Below, one piece after another: positions 31,780 to 42,975 of a stretch of 64,000 bases of DNA. The stretch is from positions 51,612,945 through 51,676,944 of the forward strand of contig OW386294.2 of assembly GCA_936432065.2 (NCBI GenBank). The letters are read 5' to 3'. Each line of letters begins with the position of its first letter. Positions within the stretch are counted from its first letter, which is position 1. The notes beneath the pieces are model-generated. The model made no database searches, was not told the origin of the DNA, and saw only the letters and a list, made by a program, of their open reading frames with translations. The stretch is from Rutpela maculata. Lineage: Eukaryota > Arthropoda > Insecta > Coleoptera > Cerambycidae. The translations under genes and the position numbers were made by a program.

Positions 31780-32175
31780 CTGTTATTGGCCAAAGGTGCG
31801 TATACGCACCCATTATATATATATATATATGGCAATATGGACGTCATTTTTAAAATATGAGTGGATACAAAAATATAGTTATCACAATGTATGTATTTTA
31901 TTTATGTATAGCATGAAAGAATTGCTGTTATTTTATAATTGCTAATTCAAAAAAATAATTTGATGATGATGTACATAACCGGTTAAATTGTGGCATATTC
32001 AAAAAAGTTTTAAAATATGAAAGAAAGATATTTCTAATAAAACAAAAATATTCGTACACTCTCTGAACTGTTGATATACATTCTGTAAAACTTAGAAGTG
32101 TAAAATATTGGTCTTGAACTTGAAAAAAAAATTTGGTTGAAAGGGTGCGTTTACGCACCTTTGGCCGTTAATGGG
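31780..32175. mobile_element. TTAA-flanked MITE-like terminal unit (396 bp)
   Basis: TTAA at 31776, then CTGTTATTGGCCAAAGGTGC; the right end is shared with the larger TTAA unit (GCACCTTTGGCCGTTAATGGG|TTAA). Both ends carry GGTGCGT(A/T)TACGCACC palindromes. Either a MITE nested at the end of the larger unit or a duplicated terminus. Confidence 0.55.
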
Positions 32176-33059
32176 TTAAGAACTTATTTCCAATAAGTAA
32201 AATTAAAAAAACAATTTTTTTTCCAGTGTTTATTTTCATCATCACATACAATTTATTTCCTAGCTCTTGACCTATCTAAGTACTAATATTTTCATTATTA
32301 TTAAAATAAATACACATTCATAGTTTTTCAAAAACAAAAGAACGAAAAAACTTATTGTATATTTTATTTTTTTAAATAGGCTTCTCTGTATCGTATCATG
32401 ATAAAAAGAAAGAACGAAAATAACTTGGAAACATGTTTTTTAAAAAACCTTCCAGTGTGAAATCACTAACTTGCTGTAGATTTTTAAAATAAGAGGAAAA
32501 AAAATCAGACCTGTTGAAATTTTTTACACTCGGTGATGTAGTATTGTTTATTGAAATAAAGTTATTTAATACATTAAGGTGTAATTCTGGTAGTTTGTTT
32601 TTCATTATTTTTACTGCTAATCAACTTTTACTTTTTATGATTCTTTATTTTTGCAAAAGCCATGATTTTTATTATTCATTAAAAAAAACCTTGCATAAAT
32701 ATCATTCATAGTTTTTTCGAAAACAAAGAACGAAGAAACTTATTGTACATTTTATTTTTTAAAATAAGCTTCCCTGTATCGTATTATAAGGTAATTTTTG
32801 TTGTTTTGTATCACGACTAACCAAGATTAGAAAACCTTTAATCAAAAAGGCTAGTACTATTTTGGTTAGCTGTGTGTAAGACAAATAATGTTTACATAGT
32901 CTACAAATATAAATATAAAATAAAAGAAAGAAAGAAACAACAAAAATACATTGACTACTATTCGCTCATGAATGTGTTTTTATGCCAAATAACGTGTATT
33001 AAAATCGAGTTTTAATTACCCCAAAAATTCCATCCAATTTGTTGCGTCACTACACTTTC

Positions 33060-33165
33060 ACTGTATGCGGGCTTACCCACAGACCATTGGGCCTTCCCCA
33101 GGTCCGCTGGGTATTTCCAAAAGCCGCGGGAATTCCAAAATCCGTGGGGTTTTTCCACAACTCTG
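33060..33165 (+). repeat. third copy of the GC-rich TIR block
   Basis: CCTTCCCCAGGTCCGCTGGG and GGGAATTCCAAAATCCGTGG match the block in both TIRs (16085-16190 inverted, 34225-34312). It lies just inside the right TIR, so the block was duplicated within the element. Confidence 0.7.
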
Positions 33166-33368
33166 CACAATAGTCGTAATGTTTGAATGTTACGTATTCG
33201 AAATACGTCAGTTCATTAAAACCAACGTGCTATCTTTACATAACGGTTATTTTGAAAATATATATTTGCATATGAGAGATGGTGTATGTGTGACGTGACA
33301 GATTAGTGTATTTTTCTAGGGATATAATTTATAATGTTTCTATGTTTCTACCACTATAAACGGCTGCT

Positions 33369-34444
33369 ATATATTTTTAAGAAAAATATTTTTTCTGTTA
33401 TCGCTACAGCATGACAGCTATATTTAAAAAAATATCTTGGGCATGTGTGGTACACATAATGTATAAGCTGAAGTATTTTTTTTAGTATATTTTTTTTCCT
33501 GTTACCACAAATATGTTGGTTATATTTTTTGAGATTTCAAAGCTTGTTTATGTTTCTGAAACTTAAATACAGGGTGTTAAAACGATATATAAGAATAAAC
33601 CAGTGTTTTTACTAAAAAAATTTATTGACATTATAAATAATTATATAAACATTCTAGAACCGATTATCCTTTTTCCACTGTAGTCTTCAATATATTTAGG
33701 ATTAATGATCACCATTATCACATACTGATTGTTCTTCTTCTGAGTCAATCTCTAGTTTTAACAGATAATATTTTTCAACAATATCAAACTATAAAAATCT
33801 TCTAATCTCGAACAAATATGATGTCAAGCTTTATGCAATTATATCACTGCAAAATTCATTTATGGTGATTTTACCATTCAGATATTCATGACATTTATTT
33901 AGGGCTATGTCACATTGTTCTTTGAGCTGCTGTAGATATGAATTATCAAACCAACCGCCACCGTAAATGCTCTCATGGTCAGCATCCCACCTCGAATCTC
34001 GAAATTTTTCTTCTAGCACCTCTATTGCACTTTTTAAATCTGTCGGTTCTTCATACGTTCTATACATTATATATATATATTATTAACTAGCTTTTAACAA
34101 ACGCAGACAGTAACTACAAAAAATATAAAAATATGTTGTTTATATATGAGTTAGAGTGTGTCTGTAGAAATCAATAAAAAATTCCACCAAGTTGCTACAC
34201 TACTGTACTTTCACAGCGCGCGGGTTTTTACCATAGACGGGCCTTTCCCCAGGTCCACGGGGTATTTCCAAAGTCACGGGGAATTCCAAAAATCCGCGGG
34301 GTTTTTCCAAGGACAATTAAAGACGCATTAGGTTAATGACCTAATCAACTTTTACTTTTCAAGGTCAGCAAGGTAATTAAAAGCTCATTAACTTAATGAC
34401 GTAATTAACTTTCACTTTTCAAGGCCAGTGCCTCCCATTCTACT
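33369..34444 (-). repeat. right TIR of the Polinton-like-ended element
   Basis: Inverted match to the left TIR over about 1.08 kb without the hAT MITE. Contains the decayed copy of the orphan gene and ends CCCATTCTACT|TTTGTT. Confidence 0.85.
33702..34067 (-). pseudogene. decayed copy of the 121-residue orphan gene
   Basis: Same 366-base length and start context as 16630-16995, no indels. Two nonsense changes: CAA to TAA at about codon 79 and CCG to TAG at about codon 97. A handful of amino-acid replacements (for example A to D in the RDSRW patch, Q to S near the end). Because the arms are otherwise similar, this copy lost constraint after duplication. Confidence 0.8.
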
Positions 34445-34773
34445 TTTGTTATAGCCAAATTTAAAATTTCTCACTTTTCGACAGGCCCTGTATAAAAGTC
34501 GGCTATAGGTTTACTAAAAAAATAAAGTAGTCATTCGACTTAAAGAACAGCAGAACTAAATGAGGAAGAAAAAAGAAAAGTTTAAATAAACAAATAGTGC
34601 TTGTATACATTATTCGGTTGCTGTACAAAGGTGCCTCAATGAAAATTTTTCAAACAAATGGATTGGACGGAATAGCTTTTCTTCCTCATTTAGCAACCTC
34701 AACATCAGATACTAAATGGGGAACTTTATCTACCAATATTTAATTTAAAGACGCTTTTTGGTAAACAAATATA
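34445..34773. other. intron between elements, nothing recognised
   Basis: Begins with the TTTGTT target duplication. A short inverted pair (AAATGAGGAAGAAAA at 34560, CTTCCTCATTT at 34680) is present; no other structure seen. Confidence 0.4.
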
Positions 34774-35073
34774 CAGGGTGGAGCACTAGTGCGTCGGACT
34801 TCGATATCTCGAGTTCTACGATAGCTAGAAATTGAAAAAAAAAACAAGTAAACTAGATGATAAAGTCTAACCGGAAATTATTTTCGAATATACAGGGCGA
34901 TCCAAGACGAAATGACAGGATCAAGTGCCTTTTCTTTCAATGGAATGCTATGTATATCAGTAGTTTTTTTGAAGCCTTTTTCTAGACTTCATTCATTCCT
35001 ATATTATTATTGACTGACTATCTACCAACCACTTGGATGTAATGATTTTTTGTTGTTGATAAAATATATTTAA

Positions 35074-35528
35074 CCCTTTCGCTGCGCAAAGCGGTTTCAC
35101 GTAATTCTCGTGTAGTGCGCAATAAATTGACCGCTTGCGAGTATACGCGCTTGGAGCACGCAGATCCGATATTACGTTACTATTTGATTTGGTTTATTGT
35201 ATGCATGGTCTATTATTATATATAAAATTGAAAGAAAAACAAAAACCAAGTGCTCTAGTTTCAATAATAATAATTTATTTTTTTTAAATGGTTAAAAACA
35301 GTACAAGTAAACATAAACATAAAAACAAAACAACATTCTTATCAAAAATATTAAGGTACAACATAAACTTGTGTAAGTATATAAAAATGTATTAATAGAA
35401 CATATACGCGTGTTAAATCGCTTTGAGCAGTCTGAACCAATTTAAAAACGACAGGCGAGTTAACACGCTTGGAGCACAGTGGGCCCATTTATTTTTCGCG
35501 CGTATACACGCTTTGAGCAGTGAAAGGG
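35074..35528. mobile_element. TTAA-flanked piggyBac-like MITE (455 bp)
   Basis: TTAA|CCCTTTCGCTGCGCAAAGCG at the left, CACGCTTTGAGCAGTGAAAGGG-type inverse at the right|TTAA. Internal subterminal repeats (TACGCGCTTGGAGCA, CGTATACACGCTTTGAGCA and similar) recur five or six times. No coding frame. Confidence 0.88.
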
Positions 35529-36011
35529 TTAAAAAGAGCTTTGAACGCGAGGCGTGACGCTCCTGGTTTAAATTCGTAGAAGTGTGGTATAAACGTTAGC
35601 GAATGTGACGAAAATTAACTAAACGGTGACCCGAAAAATTGCGCATAAAATGGTGCTACTCAACATAAGCATATAACTGAGAAACAATTGATAATTAATA
35701 AATAAAGTTAAATAAAGAACAGTGTAAAAATCTCAACTCTGTTATAAGTGGCTGGTGCATCTGGTGCAATAAAAAAGGGACACATCTGGAAACCAAGTGC
35801 TCTATGTAAAATGCTATAAACATTGATTAGTGAGTAGACAGATTGAAGGCTAAAAGTATAAATTACAAAGTTAAGATTGTCCATCACAAAAACAGAGCAG
35901 GACCGGAGTGTAAATTTTTAGCGGCCCCCAATGTCAATTTTATTTTATTAGATAGGAATGTTAATATCCTGGCCCAGCAAATACCTTTAAAGATTATTAG
36001 AGTAGACCAAA

Positions 36012-37093
36012 ATGGAAGAGAAGGAGAAAGAATGTGCAGAGTGCCAACAACAAATAGAAGATGTTTTTTATCATTGTGATGTTTGCAATGTAGAAATACA
36101 TAAAGCATGTGCTGGATTAACCTCAACTGAAGTAAAATGTATGCCTCTACAGAAGAGAAATCTAAGACTGATTTGCAGTAAATGCCAGATATTTTTAGAT
36201 AAGCTCCCAAAACTAATATCAATGATAGAAGATATGAGAAATGAAATACAGGTACTGAAAGAAGTGGTGTTGGATTCTACAGATTCACAGAATAAAGATA
36301 AAATAATAGAATTATTGAAACATGATATCAAAGAAATGAAAGAAAAACTAGAAAAAAATGAGGAAACAAAAACAAAATACTCTCAAAAAGAAAACTGAAG
36401 AGGTAGTGGTAATTAAACCAAAAAATATTACGCAAAACAGTACAAACACTAAACAGGCAGTACAAGAAACAGTTGATCCAATAACATTAGGAGTAGGTGT
36501 CTCCAAAGTAAAATATGTTCGGCAGGGAGGAATAGCACTTTGTTGTAATAATGATAAAGATCCAATAGAAAACATGTGTAAAGAACTGAAACAAAAATTA
36601 GGAGAAGATTATGAAGTGGAAAAAGTAGTAAAGAAAAACCCTAAAATAAAAATAAAGAATGTGGCTAAAAAAGATTTAGAAGATGAAACCCTATTTGTAG
36701 AAAAGTTAGTTATACAGAATAAAATAAAAACAGATTTAGATAAAAGAAAAATAAAAATAGTACACAAGTACATATTCCAAAAATGCAAAAAAATAATACA
36801 GTATGAATGTAACATACAACACAATAAAGCAGAATGAGGTATTATACATTGGTTGGAAGAGATGTAAATTTGAAGAATATATAAATATTTTACAATGTTA
36901 CAAGTGCAGAAAATTTGGTCACCTAGCTAAAGACTGTAGGAGAGAGAAACAAGTGTGTGCCGAATGTGCAGGGGAACATCAGTCATGTGATTCAGAGATA
37001 AAAATATGTGTAAATTGTAAATATGCCTCAGAAGTTTTAAAAATCCCTAACATACAATTTAACCATGCATATGACAGATTGTGCAAGTTTTAA
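36012..37093 (+). pseudogene. LINE ORF1: PHD-like finger, coiled coil, CCHC knuckles
   Basis: Three frames in series (36012-36398, 36358-36837, 36803-37093). N-terminus CAECQQQIEDVFYHCDVCNV plus HKACAG and CSKC is a Cys4-His-Cys3-type PHD-like finger. A coiled coil follows (IEDMRNEIQVLKE...), then CYKCRKFGHLAKDC and CAEC...CDSEIKICVNC. Such ORF1 proteins bind LINE RNA. Two frameshifts near 36370 and 36820. Confidence 0.8.
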
Positions 37094-37179
37094 AAGAATC
37101 TATGAACAGTTGCAGATGAAGGTAGAGAATCCATCAATATTTAACGAGCAAGCATAGCAACCAAAAAAGAGCAATAATG

Positions 37180-38096
37180 ATATAATATATTTAAACTGTC
37201 AAGGATTTATTAATAACAAGGAAGAAATTATTATGTTGATGAAAAAATACAGCCCAGTAGTATTATGTATCAAGAAAGAAGTTCAGTTTAAAGTAATTGT
37301 AAATGAAGTACGGGGAAATTGTATTTGGATATTAGGTATTGAGATTAAAATTAGCAATAAAATATATCAACTTGTAACAATATATCACCCCCCACAAACA
37401 AATGATAACCTATTTTTAGAATATATTGAAAATTTTGTAGAAAATATTGAATGTAAAGGTACAGTTGTAATAATTTGTGATTTTAATATTGACTACTCTA
37501 AAGATACTTTTATGGAAATAAAATAAAAGATATTGTATATAAAAATGGTTTATATCAGTTAGTAAATACCCCAACGAGAATAACAAACATGAGCTCTACG
37601 TTAATAGATTATATAATTAAATAATTGGTGATTTTAATATTGACTACTCTAAAGATACTTTTATGGAAAGAAAATAAAAGATATTGTATATCAAAATGGT
37701 TTGTATCAGTTAGTAAATACCCCAACGAGAATAACAAACATGAGCTCTACGTTAATAGATTATATAATTACAAATGAGAAAAAATTAACTTATGAAAATT
37801 GGCTAACTCCAAAGATAAGTGATCACAACATATTAAAAATTAAAATAAATACAAAACATCACACTGATACAAAACCATATACTATACGAAAAAGTAGAAT
37901 GATAAAAAGTTATAACACAGATGAATTCCAAGAAAAAATTATTAAAACACAATGGAACAGAAATACAACAGATGTAAATATAATGTCATACAAATTAATT
38001 ACAGATATTGTAAATGTAGTCAATGAAATTGCACCAATTAAAGAAATAAAAATTTACAATGACAGTCCTGAAAATGACGGTGATATAGGACAGTGA
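37180..38096 (+). pseudogene. LINE APE-type endonuclease, disrupted
   Basis: Pieces: YLNCQGFINNKEEII, TIYHPPQTND, VVIICDFNIDYSKDT (the GDFN motif, here CDFN), then TPTRITNMSSTLIDYIITNE and ISDHNILKIKI (the SDH motif). The segment from 37478 is duplicated at 37629 (151 bp), bringing in stops. It would nick the target DNA if intact. Confidence 0.8.
37478..37779 (+). repeat. 151-bp tandem duplication inside the endonuclease
   Basis: TGATTTTAATATTGACTACT starts at 37478 and 37629; the two units differ at a few bases only. Confidence 0.92.
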
Positions 38097-38115
38097 TATA
38101 AGAGAAAATATTAAC

Positions 38116-39303
38116 ATGAGAAATAAATTGTACAAAAAAGCTGTTTTAACAGGTAAAGAAGAGGACTGGGAAGAGTATAAACAAAAAAGAAACTTCGTTA
38201 CAAGTATGATAAGGAAAAGTAAAGAGGAATTTTATAAAAATGCAATTAGAAATAAAAAGGGTGCCGAGATATGGAAAGAACTTAAAAAAATGTTGCCTGA
38301 AAAAGGTGAAAAAATATCTGATAATATAATTTTTGATGGTGCTCTGGAAAAAGAAGAAAATGTTATTGCGGAAAAATTTAATCTGTACTTTATTGAAAGT
38401 ATAGACACTATAATTAGATCCATTAATGTGCAAAAAAATAATTATATTCTAGGAGATGCAGAAAATATAAGTACCTTTGAAAAATTTGATATAATAACTA
38501 TGAAAAGGTTAAGAGAAATTATTTATTCACTAAAGGAGACTATAGATCCTGAATATATGATTGGTATCAAAGTTGTCAAAGATGCATTTGAAGTAATAGG
38601 AGATCGTTTTCTTGACTTAGTAAATACTTCGCTGACATATGGTATATTTCTTGGTGCATGGAAAACTTCCTACGTTATTCCAGTACCAAAGGTCACAAAC
38701 TCATTGAAATGTGAAGACCACAGACCAATAAATACAGTGTCAATATTTGAAAAAATTGTGGAAGTGGCAGTTAAAGACCAACTTATTAATTTTTGTGATA
38801 ATAATGAAGTAATCGTTCAAAATCAGTCTGGGTTTCGCAAACATTATTCCTGTGAGTCTGCTATTATAAACATATGTGATGATTGGTTTAAATGTTTAGA
38901 AGATAATCAAGTGGTTTTAGTTATATTTCTTGACTTAAAAAGGGCATTTGAAACGATAAGTAGAGAATTGTTAATATCCAAGTTAGAGGGTATAGGGCTG
39001 AGAAAGAATGTGTTAAATTGGTTTAAAAGTTACCTAAGCAACAGATCACAAAGAGTTAAATATAAAAATTCAGTAACAAGTGATCTACAAATAGAACATG
39101 GTGTTCCTCAAGGAACTATTCTTGGTCCTATTCTATTCAATCTTTATATAAATGATATTGTTAAGTGTGCAAATGACTGTAAAATATCCATGTTTGCAGA
39201 TGATACAATATTGTATATAAGTGGTAATGATCTTAACCAGATGTATGTAACTATAAATAAGGAATTATCTGTACTAAGTAAATGGTTATCTGAAAATAGT
39301 TAA
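38116..39303 (+). CDS. LINE reverse transcriptase
   Basis: 395 open codons. Blocks: WKTSYVIPVPKV, DHRPINTVSIFEKIVE, QSGFRKHYSCESAI, VIFLDLKRAFETISRELL, HGVPQGTILGPILFNLYIND, SMFADDTILYI (catalytic FADD). It ends early (SKWLSENS) compared with the family because of a deletion; the C-terminal region resumes at 39310. RT palm looks intact. Confidence 0.9.
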   Translation: MRNKLYKKAVLTGKEEDWEEYKQKRNFVTSMIRKSKEEFYKNAIRNKKGAEIWKELKKMLPEKGEKISDNIIFDGALEKEENVIAEKFNLYFIESIDTIIRSINVQKNNYILGDAENISTFEKFDIITMKRLREIIYSLKETIDPEYMIGIKVVKDAFEVIGDRFLDLVNTSLTYGIFLGAWKTSYVIPVPKVTNSLKCEDHRPINTVSIFEKIVEVAVKDQLINFCDNNEVIVQNQSGFRKHYSCESAIINICDDWFKCLEDNQVVLVIFLDLKRAFETISRELLISKLEGIGLRKNVLNWFKSYLSNRSQRVKYKNSVTSDLQIEHGVPQGTILGPILFNLYINDIVKCANDCKISMFADDTILYISGNDLNQMYVTINKELSVLSKWLSENS

Positions 39304-39309
39304 AAAACA

Positions 39310-39842
39310 TTGTGACTATATATTGAATAAAATGTCAAAAATGGTTAATTTTATGAGAAGAATAGGTAATAGCTTAACAATGAACACAAAAATTTTATTA
39401 TACAAATCAATAATAGGTCCACACATTGAATATTGCTCAAGTATTCTTTTCAATTTTAATCAAAACGAAATAGACAAACTACAAAAATTACAAAATAAAT
39501 CTATGAGAACAATCCTTAAATGTAACAGATATACACCAATCAAAACTATGCTAGAAGTACTAAATTTCATGAATGTAAAGCAAAGAATAATAAATTTTTA
39601 AAACTTTAGATTTTATTTATAAGTTGAAGAACAAAAAAACTGCTATGTACTTATGTGATAAAGTGAGATATGTAAATAATGTACATTCATATAACACAAG
39701 ACAGAATAATGACTTTTTTATAGACACAGCCAAAACATCTCTATTAAATAAAACTATATTATATAAAGGTTTAAATATGTTTAATACTCTACCAACAGAA
39801 ATAAAAATTGTGAGAACTACTTTAAATTTAAAGAAAAGTTAA
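39310..39842 (+). pseudogene. LINE ORF2 C-terminal region, frameshifted
   Basis: NKMSKMVNFMRRIGNSLTMN, YKSIIGPHIEYCSSILFNF and LQKLQNKSMRTILKCNRYTP, then a shift near 39600 and HSYNTRQNNDFFI...GLNMFNTLPTEIK. Standard post-RT domain. Confidence 0.85.
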
Positions 39843-40466
39843 CAAACCACGTACTGAATACTTATGTATAAAGTTAAAAATGAATATATGTTGTCTGATT
39901 TGTTTAAACCATAGTATAAAATGTAACTGTTATTGAATGTAAATGGTTGATGGTATCAAATTTGTTGTATATTTGGTAATTCTATAAGTACATTAAGTTA
40001 GTTAGTAAGTTAGTATATCTACATTATAGTTAGTATCAACATTAAGTTTTATATTACATTGTATTGTTTTTTGTATAGCAGAAGCTGCTAATAAAGTCTA
40101 TCTATCTATCTATCTATCTAAAGAATGCCATCTGCAGCTGCATATTGAGAAAATCACCAAAGTCACAATTACGGGTTTTAAGAAAAACTTTTGTGAATAC
40201 TAGTTACAAGACATCTAATTAATGTTTTTGGATCATTTTTACTTCCTAAAAATGTAGAACTTTTTAAATTGAATTTTCTCAATTTTTTCAAATGGAACAC
40301 CTTGTATATTTTTCGAATATGTGATGAAGAAATGAAAAACGAACATTTTTTTTAAATAATTCCCTATGGCTAATTGCAATCATTTTCGTTTTATTCAGCA
40401 GTAAGTACGAAATTCGAGAATAAACTTGAGAAATAGAGATTTTTTCAAATAATTCATTAGAAAATA

Positions 40467-41035
40467 TTATAATAAGTGCTCCACATGTTGCCCATTTTGA
40501 TCGACACACATCTTTAAATGGTCTATAACTGCATTTAAACAATGTGGTGGAGCATCATCTTGCTGAAGCCACATCCTATTTCCAATTCTTTCAGGAAGAT
40601 TCACCAATAATTGTGGCAGATGGTTTTCCAGAAAATGAAAATAAATAGCTCCAGTCAATGTACCGTCAAAAAAATGTGGCCCTATTACATGTTCTCCAAT
40701 AATTCCTCCCCAAACGTTTATAGACCATCTGCGCTGGTTATCAACTTGCCTAAAAAAGTAAGGATTTTCCAAGCATAATAATGGAAATTGTGTCTATTAA
40801 CAAATCCATTTTTATGAAAAGTTGCCTCATCAGTGAATAAAACATTATGAAAGAAGGTGACATCTTGCATTTTATCTGTGGCCCAATTACAAAACTGTAG
40901 ACACCTTTGAAAATCGTCATCAGATAATTCCTGGTGCATTTGGATATGATATGCATGAAACTTATTTGTTTTTAAAATTCCTACCAACGAGCTCACTTTT
41001 CTTTGACTAATATGGGGATTCTCAACTGTTCATGA
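40467..41035 (-). pseudogene. mariner (rosa-like) transposase of element B
   Basis: Reads VLFTDEATFHKNGFVNRHNF (first catalytic Asp kept), RRWSINVWGGIIGEHVIGPH, FDGTLTGAIYFHFLENHLPQ and WLQQDDAPPHC (second Asp kept). It then jumps from AVIDHL to KMCVDQNGQHVEHL, deleting the WIGR...SPDL...DFFLW part with the third catalytic Asp. Also frameshifted near 40750. Inactive. Confidence 0.82.
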
Positions 41036-41481
41036 TAAAAAATAAATTTTGAGCGGACTGTAGAAAAAGGCTGAATAAATATAATTTTGAAAATAATAGG
41101 AAAAATAAAATACGGTGGTTGCAACATGACTTACCGAGTTTCCTATGCAGCTCGTTCATGCAATGTGGAGGCTTCTTGGTAGGTAGCAAACCAGCAGGAG
41201 TAGTTTTCCCAAATTGAAGGTAGTGCACAATATTTAAAGGTTTTAAATAAATTCACTAGAAAGACGTGACTTCAACTCTCCAAGTGCGATAGTATCTCTT
41301 CACGTTACAAATCAGAATTCGATCTTTTCTGCCTCGCGGCATTGTGAGGATAAAGTATGGGAAAAAATTAGAACAAAAAAGGCTATACGAAAATAATAAT
41401 ATAACAAGTCCAAATTAAACTAAGTTATTTCACTACCATAACCCTTCATCCAAATATTAAATATAACTATATTATATATAT

Positions 41482-41551
<70 letters not shown>

Positions 41552-42910
41552 ACGTGATATATTGATCTTACATAAAGGACAAAAGGATAAATTTAGTTAA
41601 AAGGACTTAATCGAAGCCATTGTTTGCAAATCTGCATAAAAGGTTATAAAACAATTAAAACAAAGAGGAAAACAAACCTCGAACAAGTATGAGTTACAGA
41701 TGGTGAAAACAATGCCAGTGTATCATTCGCTAGGTTAATCAAAGATTAAATAATAACAAAAAAAAATATTATGTTAGCTTAAAATTTAAAATAAGTAGAT
41801 TTAGGAATTTCACAAAACTCACTTTATCTTGAGAAGCTAGACTTCTGTATTTAAAAACCAAAGGTGAGAAATTGATATAGAGAATCCATCGTTGGAGTGT
41901 TTCGGGTTGGTGGACAATCACAAATTGATCCGGGATATTCCAAAGTGGAAAAACTTTCATAAAATAAGGAAAGCAGATTTCCATACCTGAAAATAAGAAA
42001 TTAGAAATTTAGTATTTAGTTACATTGAAATGTTAATTTGTTAGTAGAAATAAGTAAGTTAAGTAGTAAATAAGATGAGAAAGGTAAATTCATATCCCTA
42101 AATTAGTTTAAATCCTGTAACTTTGAAATTTGTATAAAAACTACACAACATTTGGAACTATTTTAAAAAGGAACATTGTTAAATAAGAAGCATACTGAAG
42201 GAACCAGGAATTTGATTCAATTAGAAAATTAGACAGAAAAGGTTTTAAAGGAAAATTTAATTTCATGTCCAAGTAAAATTTATTAAATTTGACAGATCAA
42301 GATATCCAAATCTAGAGAAATGTCATGAAAAATAAAAATTTCAGGAAACAATTATCACCCAAATTTACAAAATTATCAAAACAAGCACATTAGAAAACGT
42401 AGTAGTTGCAGTTTGTCAACAAAGCGGAATCAGAAGAAAGACAGTGATCAGTGCGGCATCTCTGTGCTCCGTGTCGGAATCGTTTGTAAAAAGTACAGGT
42501 ACCTGTTTTCTCGTATTAAATAAAGCAAAGATCATAGATTTTATTTATTAGTAGTTAAGATTTATAGAATATTGTCATACCAACAAACCAAAGGCCAAGG
42601 TTTTAAATTAAAATAATTCAAATTTGTACATTTAATGATTTACCTTTCGCAAATAAACTTGTTATTATTTAATCTTTGATTATTTATATTGGTCCATGTT
42701 AATTATTTGAGCAAATTAACCAACCTGCAGATTGAGTCAACACTTAACTCTGATTCATGCTATTATTGTAATGGTTTATTGCAGAGGAGAAGACAGTGGC
42801 GCCGAGAAATATAAATTTCTGTCTTCAGAGTAATATTATTTATAAAAATTTAACAAAATAAAATATACCTAGTAAGTATTGAATATTTATCCTCTATAAA
42901 TAAAATCACT

Positions 42911-42975
<65 letters not shown>

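Larger units (their letters stand above)
19911..32175. mobile_element. TTAA-flanked piggyBac-like unit (12.3 kb with nested insertions)
   Basis: TTAA|CCCATTAACGG at 19907 and CCGTTAATGGG|TTAA ending 32179: an 11-bp TIR starting CCC with TTAA duplication, as in piggyBac. Subtracting the Penelope element and a LINE piece leaves about 1.8 kb with no transposase. Three copies of the palindrome GGTGCGT(A/T)TACGCACC beside TTTGGC lie at about 20517, 31794 and 32144. Confidence 0.8.
15963..34444. mobile_element. 18.5-kb long-TIR element with Polinton/Maverick-like termini (nonautonomous)
   Basis: Ends AGTAGAATGGGAGGC... and ...GCCTCCCATTCTACT, each immediately flanked by TTTGTT (15957-15962 and 34445-34450), a perfect 6-bp target duplication. 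The TIRs are about 1.08 kb once a later MITE is removed. Long TIRs, 6-bp duplications, AG-/-CT ends and large size are the published hallmarks of Polintons. However, no protein-primed DNA polymerase B, integrase, packaging ATPase or capsid gene is present. About 12.3 kb of the length is later TTAA insertion, so the original element was roughly 5.9 kb. It carries a 121-residue orphan gene in each TIR and internal diverged repeats. Confidence 0.7.
35533..40120 (+). mobile_element. LINE (Jockey/CR1-like) with two ORFs, decayed
   Basis: 5' UTR from about 35533, ORF1 36012-37150, endonuclease about 37180-38090, RT 38116-39303, C-terminal region to 39842, AATAAAG at 40091 and a (TCTA)n tail 40097-40120. 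Frameshifts in ORF1, a 151-bp tandem duplication in the endonuclease and a deletion between RT and C-terminal region. Confidence 0.9.
34774..41035 (-). mobile_element. mariner-like element B, split by a TTAA MITE and a LINE
   Basis: TA|CAGGGTGGAGCACTAGTGCG at 34772, same end as element A. The arm (34774-35069) stops and resumes at 40122 (GAATGCCATCTGCAGCTGCA), exactly where element A is continuous. The transposase follows on the minus strand. The far arm was not found after about 41035, so the element is one-sided. Confidence 0.75.

Noticed and set aside
15963..34444. Assembly-artefact inverted duplication instead of a transposon
   Set aside because: The exact 6-bp TTTGTT direct repeats just outside the arms, the MITE present in only one arm and the differing stop codons between the two gene copies argue for a real element, though long reads should confirm it.
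41462..41549. Long (TA)n as a possible CRISPR-like or regulatory array
   Set aside because: Simple dinucleotide microsatellite; no spacers. No CRISPR array exists anywhere in the window.
42796..42809. TGGCGCCGAGAAAT as a primer-binding site of another LTR element
   Set aside because: No LTR pair, gag or pol could be connected to it; kept only as a remark.
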